Shown in pieces: positions 49,607 to 57,462 of a stretch of DNA of 64,000 bases. Under the pieces are notes generated by a model, which saw only the letters and a program-made list of their open reading frames with translations, searched no databases and had not been told where the DNA came from. The translations under genes were made by a program, and so were the position numbers. Each line of letters starts with the position of its first letter. Positions within the stretch are counted from its first letter, which is position 1. Source of the stretch: Jonquetella anthropi DSM 22815 (lineage in GTDB: Bacteria > Synergistota > Synergistia > Synergistales > Dethiosulfovibrionaceae); the NCBI RefSeq assembly GCF_000237805.1, contig NZ_CM001376.1, forward strand, positions 1,292,349-1,356,348, given 5' to 3'.

Positions 49607-51181
49607 CTACATGATCGGCGGCGTGCCGGGCCCCATGGGCAGCTTGAGCAGGTACCACACGACCAGCTGAACCGAGAAGCAGACTATGTACGCGATGGAA
49701 TAGGGCATGGACATGGAAAGAACCGTGCCGATCCCGACTTCCTGCTTGTTGCCCTCGGGCCGGTACTGCTCCAACAGACCGATGATGACCGGGAGATAGT
49801 ACGACAGCGGCGAAATGATGTTGGTGCTGGAGTCGCCGATTCGGTAGGCCATCTGAGTGAGAGCCGGCGAGAAGCCAACCACCGAGAACATGGGGACGAA
49901 AATCGGCGCCAGAATCAGCCACTTGGCCGAGCCGGAGATCATGAAAAGGTTGACGAAGCAGCTCAACAAAATAAACATGAGCAGCAGCGGAATACCGCCA
50001 AGGTTCATGGCCTTCAGCATTTCAGCGCCCTTGACGGCCAGCACGGTGGTCAGGTGGCTCTCGGCAAAGAAGTAAATGAACGCCGCGGCGGGCAGGACGA
50101 CGACCAAGAAGCTGACGCCGTTGGCCAGCCCCTTGCCCATCATGTGGGGCACGTCGGCCATCTTCTTGATGGTCCGTGCGCCGTAGCCGTAGGCGATACC
50201 GACGATGAAGAAGAGAATGAACAGCTCGCAGATGATGCCCGACAGGAACGGCGACTTGGGAACGATGTCTCCGTTGTCAGCTCGGAAGAACGAGCCCTGA
50301 GGCAGAATGTTGTAGAGGAACAGGGCCACAACGATTACCAGAGCGATGAGGGCGTACCGAAGACCTCGGTTCTCGTCCGCTGTGACCCGGTGCTGGGCCA
50401 GGTACTCATCGTCCTTGACCGTCGTGTCATCGCCCAAGACGCGGACGGTGAACTTCTCGGTGACGAACGTGGTCGCCAGCGTGAGAATAACCGTGGCAGC
50501 CATCAGGAAGTACCAGTTCATCAGGGGATGCACAGGCGCGTTGATGGGGAAAACGGACGCGGACACGGCCGACTGGGTAATGCCGGAAAGCAGAGCGTCA
50601 GTTCCGGCAATGAAGAAGTTGGCGGTGAACCCGCCGCAGCCTGCGGCAAACCCTGTGGCAATGCCGACCCACGGGTTGCGGCCCAGCGCCTTGAAGATGG
50701 CGCCGCCGATGGCCGGGGTGAAAATAATGCCCGCGTCGCTGGCCAAGTTGGCGTTAATGCCGACAACAGCCAACGTGGCGGTGATCGCCCACGACGGGGC
50801 GCCCAGAATGGCCTTGCGCATGAACGCGGAGATCAGCCCGGACTGCTCGAGCAGGGCGATGCCCAGCGTCATGGTCATAATCAGCCCGAGGGGCGCAAAG
50901 CTCGTGTAAATCGGCACGAAGTTGGCGAAGTACTTTCTCAGCGCCTCGTAGCTGAAAAGGTTCACCACCGCGACAGTCGTTTCCTTGGCATCGGCGCCCG
51001 CCTTGCCGGCGGACATGTAGGTGACCGAAACGCCGGCCTTGGACAGAAAGTACGACAGGACGAGAACAATAATTGACAGGTAAATGAACAGCCAGAACGG
51101 GTGAGGCAGTTTATTGCCAACGACCTCCACGCCGTGAATGAACCGCTCAAATCCGCTTCGTTTTTTCTGCAGCTCAGCCAT
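49607..51181 (-). CDS. abgT: AbgT-family transporter
   Basis: A 524-residue inner-membrane protein of the AbgT family (p-aminobenzoyl-glutamate uptake in E. coli; sulfonamide efflux in some relatives). About eleven helices are seen, with family blocks PHPFWLFIYLSI, LASDAGIIFTPAIGGAIF, GCGGFTANFFIAGTDALL and GDSSTNIISPLSYYLPVI. The ATG at 51181 (GGAGGG upstream) is chosen; a longer in-frame start at 51352 runs back into the preceding gene. It follows two M20 amidohydrolases, the abgA-abgB-abgT arrangement. Confidence 0.9.
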   Translation of the reverse strand: MAELQKKRSGFERFIHGVEVVGNKLPHPFWLFIYLSIIVLVLSYFLSKAGVSVTYMSAGKAGADAKETTVAVVNLFSYEALRKYFANFVPIYTSFAPLGLIMTMTLGIALLEQSGLISAFMRKAILGAPSWAITATLAVVGINANLASDAGIIFTPAIGGAIFKALGRNPWVGIATGFAAGCGGFTANFFIAGTDALLSGITQSAVSASVFPINAPVHPLMNWYFLMAATVILTLATTFVTEKFTVRVLGDDTTVKDDEYLAQHRVTADENRGLRYALIALVIVVALFLYNILPQGSFFRADNGDIVPKSPFLSGIICELFILFFIVGIAYGYGARTIKKMADVPHMMGKGLANGVSFLVVVLPAAAFIYFFAESHLTTVLAVKGAEMLKAMNLGGIPLLLMFILLSCFVNLFMISGSAKWLILAPIFVPMFSVVGFSPALTQMAYRIGDSSTNIISPLSYYLPVIIGLLEQYRPEGNKQEVGIGTVLSMSMPYSIAYIVCFSVQLVVWYLLKLPMGPGTPPIM

Positions 51182-51233
51182 AATGCCCTCCTTGATATCT
51201 TTAGTTTTATTTCCCAGTGCCGCAAAAAGAAGG

Positions 51234-52511
51234 CTACCCGTTGAGACGGCGCACCACCCCTTCAAGCAGGCGAAGCCCGATCGGAAGACACGCCTCGTCG
51301 AAGTCGAACCGGGCGTTGTGGTGTCCGGCGCTCGTCGTCGCGCCGAGGCCAATGTACGTCGCCAGTCCGCCCCGATCCTGAACGGTCTTCATGAGCCACG
51401 CGGCGTCGTCGCTGCCCGACATGAGCCGCCGGGGCCGAACGTCAACCGCGCCGGGGACTTCCCGAGCAACCTGGCAGACCAGCTCGGCCAGCTCGGGCGA
51501 GCTGGCGCCGCCGATGGACTGACCGACCTTCTCCACCTGAGAGGTCAGGCCGTACATCTCCGCCGCGCCGCGAATGACTTCCATCGCCCGGCCGTAGACG
51601 TACTGTTCGAGCTCGTCTGTCCCGCCGCGAGTTTCAACCTTCATGAACGCTTTGGGAGGAATCACGTTGCGGCCTTCGCCGGCGCGCAGGACGCCCACGT
51701 TGATTCGGGTGACCCCGTGAGAGTTCGGCGCAATAGCGTGCAGGTTCAGCGCCGCGGCCGCCGCGCCGAGCAGGGCGTTTCGGCCCAGCTCAGGCGCCCC
51801 GCCGGCGTGAGCTGCCTCGCCGGTAAAGGTCACGTCGAACTTGGTGGTGCACAAAAAGCCGTCCGTTCCGCCGAAAACAGTGCCTGTGGGAAAACCAAGG
51901 CCAAGGTGCAGGGCGATGAACGTATCGGCCTGATCGACGGCGCCGCTGGCCGCAAAAGCGTAGCCGCCCCGAACGCCTTCCTCGGCAGGCTGGAAGACTA
52001 AAAGGATTTTTCCCTTGAGCCCGTCGAGATTTGAAGTCAGCAGCTCGGCCAACCCCAGCCCCATCGCGGTGTGCCCGTCGTGGCCGCAGGCGTGCATTTC
52101 GCCCGGATTTTCCGAAGGGAATCCCTCAGCCGTCGGCCTGTGACTTGCCTCGCTGCACTCGGTCACGTCAACGCAGTCAATGTCAAACCGAAGGGCAGTC
52201 AGAGGGCCGGGACGCCCCGTGTCGATCATCGCCAAAAGCCCCGTGGCGTCGCCGATTCGGCCCACAATTTTGGGGTCGGCGCCCCACTCGACCGCCCGGC
52301 GGCGGTGAGCGTCCCGATCGGCCGGCGCGCCCATCACCGTTTCAGGCTTCACGAACTCGCCGCCGAACGTTATCCCAAGCCCCAGCGGCTCAAGCGTCTC
52401 TGCTATTTTTGCCGTCGTGTAGTACTCGGTCCAGCCGGTCTCCGGGTGCCGGTGAAACAGCCGCCGACGCTCGACCGTCCGCCGGACCAGATCTTCAAAA
52501 TCAAGGCTCAT
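51234..52511 (-). CDS. M20 amidohydrolase, AbgA-like
   Basis: A 425-residue metallo-amidohydrolase of family M20. The metal-binding HACGHDGH and catalytic PAEEG are intact, along with the family motif GGTDELEQYV and the C-terminal HHNARFDFDE (metal ligand). The pattern HRHPETGWTEYYTTAKIAETLEPLG fits AbgA, one subunit of p-aminobenzoyl-glutamate hydrolase. The start overlaps the upstream M20 gene by 4 bp (ATGA), so the two are translated together. Other amidated amino acids are possible substrates. Confidence 0.85.
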   Translation of the reverse strand: MSLDFEDLVRRTVERRRLFHRHPETGWTEYYTTAKIAETLEPLGLGITFGGEFVKPETVMGAPADRDAHRRRAVEWGADPKIVGRIGDATGLLAMIDTGRPGPLTALRFDIDCVDVTECSEASHRPTAEGFPSENPGEMHACGHDGHTAMGLGLAELLTSNLDGLKGKILLVFQPAEEGVRGGYAFAASGAVDQADTFIALHLGLGFPTGTVFGGTDGFLCTTKFDVTFTGEAAHAGGAPELGRNALLGAAAAALNLHAIAPNSHGVTRINVGVLRAGEGRNVIPPKAFMKVETRGGTDELEQYVYGRAMEVIRGAAEMYGLTSQVEKVGQSIGGASSPELAELVCQVAREVPGAVDVRPRRLMSGSDDAAWLMKTVQDRGGLATYIGLGATTSAGHHNARFDFDEACLPIGLRLLEGVVRRLNG

Positions 52512-53719
52512 GCAAAGACCTCCTTCGGAGCGCTCATCAGAGCCAGCGCCGCGTGGCAGGTGTACAGGACGCCCAATTTTAGGCTGTCAGACGCGGGCAG
52601 AAATGACGAGTTGTGCAGAGGCGGCATATCTTCCGGGGAAACGCCGTCAGGCCGACAGCCAAGCCACGCGAACGCCGACGGCCGAGCCTTGGCGAAGAAC
52701 GCGAAGTCCTCGCCGGTCGGCGGCACTGGCAGTCCAGTCAGCAGTTTTCCGCCGGTCACGTCAGAGGCGACGGGCTCCAGCAGCTCGACGAGCCGGCGGT
52801 CGTTGACCGTCGGCGGGTAACCGCGCTCATACTTCACCTGAGCCGTCGCCCCGAGAGCTTTCGCCGCGTTCTCCGCAGTCCGAACGATCCAGCCTGGCAG
52901 ATGGTCATGTACCCCCTCGTCGAAGCTGCGAACCGTGCCTTCCATCTCGACCCGGTCGGCCAGAATGTTGTAGCGCGTTCCGCCGCTCATCGTGCCGATT
53001 GTCACCACAGCGGCCTGAGCTGGCGGCACGTTTCGGCTCACCACCGTCTGAAGGGCCATCACCACGTTGGAAGCGGCCACGATCGCGTCGATTCCGCCGT
53101 CGGGCATGGACGCGTGACAGCTCTTGCCCAGCACGGTGATGTTCAGGTGATCCGACGCGGCGCTGACCGCGCCGGCCTGAAGGCCAATAGAACCGCAGGG
53201 CAGCGTCGGCCACAGGTGCAGGCCAAGGATCGCGTCAACGTGCGGGTTCTCGAGCGCGCCGTCGCGAATCATCAGCTGGGATCCGCCCAGCGGCGTGCAC
53301 TCCTCAGACGGCTGAAACAAAAACTTGACCGTCCCCGGCAGCTTATCCCTATGGGCCGCTAAGATTTGGGCGACTGTCAGCAGGATAGCCGTGTGTCCGT
53401 CGTGCCCGCAGGCGTGCATCACGCCCGGGTTCTGCGACGCGAACGGACATCCGGTCGTCTCTGTAATGCTCAGCGCGTCCATGTCGGCCCGCAGGCCGAT
53501 GACCGGCCCGCCCGACTGGCCGGCGAGAAGAGCCGTGACGCCGTGACCTCCGACGCCCGTTTTAATCTCATCAAGGTTCAGCCTGCCGAGTACTTGAGCC
53601 ACGTACCGAGCCGTCTCCTCCTCGTGATAACTGAGTTCCGGGTGGGCGTGAAGATGCCGGTAGTGCTCCATTAGAACTGAACTGGCATCGTTCGCCCCCC
53701 CGACAAAAAAATCGCGCAC
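52508..53719 (-). CDS. M20 amidohydrolase, AbgB/hippurate-hydrolase-like
   Basis: 403 residues from a GTG at 53719 (GGGAGG eight bases upstream). A longer in-frame start at 53764 has no good ribosome site. Family M20 motifs HAHPELSYHEEETA, HACGHDGH, PSEEC and the C-terminal PPLHNSSF are present. It is the first gene of the M20-M20-abgT unit. The reverse-strand TATAAT at 53781-53786 is a likely -10 box. It may pair with the downstream M20 protein as a heterodimer or act separately. Confidence 0.85.
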   Translation of the reverse strand: MRDFFVGGANDASSVLMEHYRHLHAHPELSYHEEETARYVAQVLGRLNLDEIKTGVGGHGVTALLAGQSGGPVIGLRADMDALSITETTGCPFASQNPGVMHACGHDGHTAILLTVAQILAAHRDKLPGTVKFLFQPSEECTPLGGSQLMIRDGALENPHVDAILGLHLWPTLPCGSIGLQAGAVSAASDHLNITVLGKSCHASMPDGGIDAIVAASNVVMALQTVVSRNVPPAQAAVVTIGTMSGGTRYNILADRVEMEGTVRSFDEGVHDHLPGWIVRTAENAAKALGATAQVKYERGYPPTVNDRRLVELLEPVASDVTGGKLLTGLPVPPTGEDFAFFAKARPSAFAWLGCRPDGVSPEDMPPLHNSSFLPASDSLKLGVLYTCHAALALMSAPKEVFA

Positions 53720-53810
53720 AGGACGTTCCTCCCTTCGCGCGTTCGCCGCGCTTTGCTTTATCACAACGCCATTGTGTTTTATTATAACAGGTTCCCGGAG
53801 CCCTGCTCGG

Positions 53811-53839
53811 TTGCGCCAAACAGGAGCCGGCGCTATAAT
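53811..53839 (+). promoter_or_regulatory. tRNA-Asn promoter
   Basis: TTGCGC (53811-53816), a 17-bp spacer and TATAAT (53834-53839), 11 bp before the tRNA. Confidence 0.8.
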
Positions 53840-53850
53840 ACGTCCGTTAT

Positions 53851-53926
53851 TCCTCGATAGCTCAGTCGGCAGAGCGGGTGACTGTTAATCACTAGGTCGC
53901 AGGTTCAAGTCCTGCTCGAGGAGCCA
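53851..53926 (+). tRNA. tRNA-Asn (GTT)
   Basis: A 76-nt tRNA with encoded CCA. The acceptor TCCTCGA pairs with TCGAGGA, the D-arm is GCTC-GAGC type, the anticodon stem encloses CTGTTAA with anticodon GTT (53884-53886), and the T-arm has GGTTCAAGTCC. All arms pair. I saw no other tRNA gene in the window. Confidence 0.97.
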
Positions 53927-53934
53927 GATGATAA

Positions 53935-53972
53935 GAGCCTCGTGCGGTTCCATCGCACGAGGCTTTGTTTTT
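53935..53972 (+). terminator. Terminator after tRNA-Asn
   Basis: AGCCTCGTGCG pairs with CGCACGAGGCT, then TTGTTTTT. The next 120 bp hold a CTTTTAAC/GTTAAAAG inverted repeat (about 53978-53999) and nothing else I can name. Confidence 0.85.
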
Positions 53973-54096
53973 ACTGGGCTTTTAACGCCATTGTTAAAAG
54001 ACGTTGTGCCTTTTAACGGCTTGGGACCTAAACGGCCCCTCGGGAAACGGGCGCCCCAAAACTGTCCATCAAAAAACTTGTCTCTCGACGCAAATA

Positions 54097-54131
54097 AAAA
54101 GCCTGCCGGATAAACCGGCAGGCTTTTTACA
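54097..54131. terminator. Bidirectional terminator after the repeat-protein gene
   Basis: AAAAAGCCTGCCGG pairs with CCGGCAGGCTTTTT across ATAAA. Confidence 0.9.
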
Positions 54132-54137
54132 CAAGAA

Positions 54138-54647
54138 TTAGTTTTTAGCAGGCTCTTCGGGCTTGGGCTGATCGGCAGGGACAGGAGCCGGAGCGGCGTC
54201 CTTGACTTCAGCGGCCTTGTCGGCGGCGGCGTCCTTAGCCTCAGCGGCCTTGTCGGCGGCGGCGTCCTTAACTTCAGCGGCCTTGTCGGCGGCAGCGTCC
54301 TTGACCTCAGCGGCCTTATCAGCAGCGGCGTCCTTGGCCTCTGCAGGCTTGTCGGCAACAGCGGCTTTCACTTCTTCGACCTTCTGTTCGACTTCCTGTT
54401 TCACCTCGGCAGCCTTATCGGCGACAGCTGTCTTTACCTCTTCTGCCTTCGCGGCGACAGCATCGCCCACTTTCTGGGCGGCGTCGCTCACGGCAGCCTT
54501 TGCTTCTTCAACCTTCTTGTCGCCTTCCGTCTGGGCAGCCGGCTGACTGGCGGTCTGAGAGGCCTGCTGGCCCTTGTTGGCCTTCTGATAGTACACGACG
54601 CCTGCAATCACAGCAATAATCACGACGATAATCCAAAACTTTTTCAT
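54138..54647 (-). CDS. Membrane-anchored Ala/Lys-rich repeat protein
   Basis: 169 residues: an N-terminal anchor (MKKFWIIVVIIAVIAGVVYY), a Gln-rich linker, then Ala/Lys/Glu/Val-rich amphipathic sequence. From about residue 100 there are five or so copies of an 11-residue unit DAAADKAAEVK, and the tail is Pro-rich. The repeats are also direct 33-bp DNA repeats (about 54196-54345). The pattern resembles LEA- and apolipoprotein-like 11-mers and suggests a long helical periplasmic rod, perhaps for stress or envelope spacing. Function unknown. AAGGAGAGG precedes the ATG. Confidence 0.8.
   Translation of the reverse strand: MKKFWIIVVIIAVIAGVVYYQKANKGQQASQTASQPAAQTEGDKKVEEAKAAVSDAAQKVGDAVAAKAEEVKTAVADKAAEVKQEVEQKVEEVKAAVADKPAEAKDAAADKAAEVKDAAADKAAEVKDAAADKAAEAKDAAADKAAEVKDAAPAPVPADQPKPEEPAKN
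54196..54345. repeat. Tandem 33-bp coding repeats
   Basis: Units encoding DAAADKAAEVK (or AEAK) follow each other with few differences. Nearly identical units are prone to expansion or contraction. Confidence 0.8.
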
Positions 54648-54884
54648 GAGAGATCCTCTCCTTAGTTTGGTATGTCAGGGCTTGCCGCCACTGTCAGTAT
54701 TTTAGCCCGACGGCCTGCCCTCTCAAGCGAAAAAAGCTTCACGCCGTCTCCGTCCGTTTTACCGATTCCACCGTTGCCAGATTCGTCGGGCCAGCAAAGT
54801 TGCTCTGGCCGTTTCAGAGCTCAGCCGGTATGTTAATATTTAAAAGAAATTCCAGCACAAAAAACCTGCAGGAGGTGTTCTACG

Positions 54885-55397
54885 ATGGAAAGGAAAGGCG
54901 TTATCACGATGGGCGGCAACCCGATGACCCTGATCGGTCCGGAACTGAAGGTCGGCGACAAGGCTCCGGCGTTTACGCTTCACGATATGGGTCTCGCCCC
55001 AGTGACGTTAGGCGATTTTTCCGGCAAGGTGAAGATCATTTCCGTGACGCCGTCAATCGACACGCCGGTGTGCGACGCTCAGGCTCACCAGTTCAACGAG
55101 GATGCCGCCGCGCTTGGCAGCGGCGTGGTCATTTTGAACGTCAGCATGGATCTGCCGTTTGCGTTGGGCCGCTACTGCGCCGCCGAGGGAATTGACAGCG
55201 TCAAGACCCTTTCCGACTACTACGACGCGTCGTTCGGCTCTGGCTGGGGCGTCCTGATTAAGGAGCTGCGCCTGCTCTGCCGAGCGGTTTTCGTGCTAGA
55301 CGACCACGACGTGATCCGGTACGCCCAGATTGTCCCCGAGGTGACCCACGCGGTCGACTTCGACGCCGCGCTGAAAGCCGCGAAAAAACTTCTCTGA
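54885..55397 (+). CDS. tpx: Thiol peroxidase Tpx
   Basis: A 170-residue atypical 2-Cys peroxiredoxin. The peroxidatic Cys is C63 (PSIDTPVCDAQAHQF) and the resolving Cys is C98 (GRYCAAEG), the spacing normal for Tpx. It reduces hydroperoxides with electrons from a thioredoxin-like donor, a defence against oxygen in an anaerobe. AGGAGG precedes the ATG. Confidence 0.95.
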   Translation: MERKGVITMGGNPMTLIGPELKVGDKAPAFTLHDMGLAPVTLGDFSGKVKIISVTPSIDTPVCDAQAHQFNEDAAALGSGVVILNVSMDLPFALGRYCAAEGIDSVKTLSDYYDASFGSGWGVLIKELRLLCRAVFVLDDHDVIRYAQIVPEVTHAVDFDAALKAAKKLL

Positions 55398-55413
55398 TCG
55401 CTGGTGTTTTGCA

Positions 55414-55450
55414 CGGACCGGCTCACGTTGAGCCGGTCCGCCTCGTTTTT
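55414..55450 (+). terminator. Terminator of tpx
   Basis: CGGACCGGCTCA pairs with TGAGCCGGTCCG, then CCTCGTTTTTA. Confidence 0.8.
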
Positions 55451-55476
55451 ATTCCCATAATGAAAGGGTTGAAATC

Positions 55477-57390
55477 ATGGTAAGCTCCCCTATTTTCCTC
55501 AGCCTAGCGGCCCTGTCGGTCCTCTTGGCGTCACCCCTGACGGCAGCCCCCGCGGCCGACCAGTCTGTTCCGCCGCGTCTCCCGGTGGAGGACTTCTTCC
55601 GGCAGCCGGAAAAAACCGCTTTTCGTCTTTCCCCGAACGGGAAGATGTACTCGTGGCTTGAACCGTGGAAGGATCGGTTCAACGTGATGGTCGCACCGGT
55701 GGACGGCTCCCAACCGGCCCGACGGGTTACCGCGGCGACCGAGCGGGATATCCGTTCGTACGGCTGGGTGAACGACGAGACGATCGTCTACGCTCAGGAC
55801 TTCGGCGGCGACGAGAACTACCACCTGTACGTGACGCCGGCTGACGGGTCTTCCGCCCCGAAGGATCTGACGCCATTCAAGGGGGTCAGGGCGAGCGTTC
55901 TGGACGACCTTGAAGACGACCCGGAACACATTCTGATCCTGATGAACAAGGAGAACCCGGAAGTCTTTGACGCCTACCGGGCGAACGTGAAGACCGGCGA
56001 GCTGACCCGTCTGACCGACAACCCGGGCAACGTGGTCGGCTGGGGGACGGACAATGATGGGCATATCCGTCTGGCCTACGTGAGCGACGGGCTGACGAGC
56101 CGGGTGTTGTACCGGGAGAACGAATCGGAGAAGTTCCGGGAGATTTTCTCTTCTGACTTCAAGGATTCTATCGAGCCTGTCGGCTTCACCGGCGACAACA
56201 AGAAAATCTACCTGCTTTCCAACTTGGGGCACGATTACTCGGCTCTCTACCTGTACGACCCCCAAACGAAGAAGCAGGACCTGATCTGTTCGTTCACTGA
56301 CCGGGACGTGTCCGGTATTCTCTGGTCGCAGGCTCGGCGCACCCTTCTGGGCGTGAGCTGGTACACCGATCGAAGCGGCCGGCTGTACTTCGACGAGGAG
56401 GCCCGCGACTTTTACGAGGCCCTGAAAGCCCGTTTCCCCGGCATGGAAGTGGGCATTACCGACACGTCTAAAAACGAACGGCGGATCATCGTCGTCGAGA
56501 CGAGCGACAAGGTTCCCGGCCGGCTCTACTACTACGACAAGGACAAGCCGGGCGAGTTCAAGCTGTTGGCTGACCTTTATCCTTGGCTGAAAGAAGAGCA
56601 CATGGCGTCGATGAAGCCGATCAGCTTCACCGCCAGAGACGGGCTGACGATTCACGGCTATCTGACGCTGCCCCTCGGGCGGCCGGCCAAAAACCTGCCC
56701 GTTGTGGTCAACCCTCACGGCGGGCCGGAGGCTCGGGATACGTGGGGGTACGACCCGGAGGTTCAGCTGCTGGCTAACCGGGGGATGGCGGTGCTTCAGG
56801 TCAACTACCGGGTGTCGACCGGTTACGGGAAGGCGTTCTGGAAGGCGGGCTTCAAGCAGTGGGGCCAGAAACAGCAGGACGATATCACCGACGGAGTGAA
56901 GTGGCTGATCAGCGAGGGCATCGCTGACCCGAAACGAATCGGCATTTACGGCGGCAGTTACGGCGGGTATGCCACGCTGATGGGCCTGATCAAGACGCCT
57001 GAGCTCTACCGGTGCGGGGTCGACTACGTGGGCGTGGCCAACCTGTTCACGCTGTTCAAGTCAATTCCCAGCTACTGGCGGCCGATGCTGACCGTGATGA
57101 AGGAGACGATCGGCGACCCGAAAAAGGACAAGGTGATGTTCCAGCAGTATTCGCCGGTCTACCACGCCGATAAAATCAACGTACCCCTTTTCATCGCCCA
57201 GGGCACCAACGACCCGCGGGTCGTGAAGGACCAAAGCGATCAGATGGTTAAGGCCATGAAGGCCCGAGGGATTGAGGTGGAATATCTCGTCAAGAACAAC
57301 GAAGGCCACGGCTTTTCCAACGTGGAAAACCGGCTGGACTTCTACCGGCAGATGTCCGACTTCTTGGAGCGCCACCTGACGAAACGCTGA
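55477..57390 (+). CDS. Exported S9 family prolyl-oligopeptidase-like peptidase
   Basis: 637 residues. An N-terminal signal sequence (MVSSPIFLSLAALSVLLASPLTAAPAA) precedes a beta-propeller and a C-terminal alpha/beta hydrolase. The triad is S494 (GGSYGGY), D579 (GTNDPRV) and H611 (NEGHGF). It should digest oligopeptides in the periplasm. GAAAGGG precedes the ATG. It is a second S9 enzyme, here exported, complementing the cytoplasmic one at 40.5 kb. Confidence 0.92.
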   Translation: MVSSPIFLSLAALSVLLASPLTAAPAADQSVPPRLPVEDFFRQPEKTAFRLSPNGKMYSWLEPWKDRFNVMVAPVDGSQPARRVTAATERDIRSYGWVNDETIVYAQDFGGDENYHLYVTPADGSSAPKDLTPFKGVRASVLDDLEDDPEHILILMNKENPEVFDAYRANVKTGELTRLTDNPGNVVGWGTDNDGHIRLAYVSDGLTSRVLYRENESEKFREIFSSDFKDSIEPVGFTGDNKKIYLLSNLGHDYSALYLYDPQTKKQDLICSFTDRDVSGILWSQARRTLLGVSWYTDRSGRLYFDEEARDFYEALKARFPGMEVGITDTSKNERRIIVVETSDKVPGRLYYYDKDKPGEFKLLADLYPWLKEEHMASMKPISFTARDGLTIHGYLTLPLGRPAKNLPVVVNPHGGPEARDTWGYDPEVQLLANRGMAVLQVNYRVSTGYGKAFWKAGFKQWGQKQQDDITDGVKWLISEGIADPKRIGIYGGSYGGYATLMGLIKTPELYRCGVDYVGVANLFTLFKSIPSYWRPMLTVMKETIGDPKKDKVMFQQYSPVYHADKINVPLFIAQGTNDPRVVKDQSDQMVKAMKARGIEVEYLVKNNEGHGFSNVENRLDFYRQMSDFLERHLTKR

Positions 57391-57404
57391 GTTTTTCCGC
57401 TGAG

Positions 57405-57450
57405 ACGAAAAAAGCAGCCGGACCGAGTTCTCGGTCCGGCTGCTTTCGTT
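57405..57450. terminator. Bidirectional terminator between the S9 peptidase and glmS
   Basis: AGCAGCCGGACCGA pairs with TCGGTCCGGCTGCT across GTTC, with A-rich and T-rich flanks. Confidence 0.9.
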
Positions 57451-57462
57451 TTGGCTTCTATT

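Noticed and set aside
53885-54358. Reverse-strand frame ending LEQDLNLRPSD
   Set aside because: This tail is the well-known artefact of translating the complement of a tRNA gene. The frame also runs antisense or out of frame through the repeat-protein gene.
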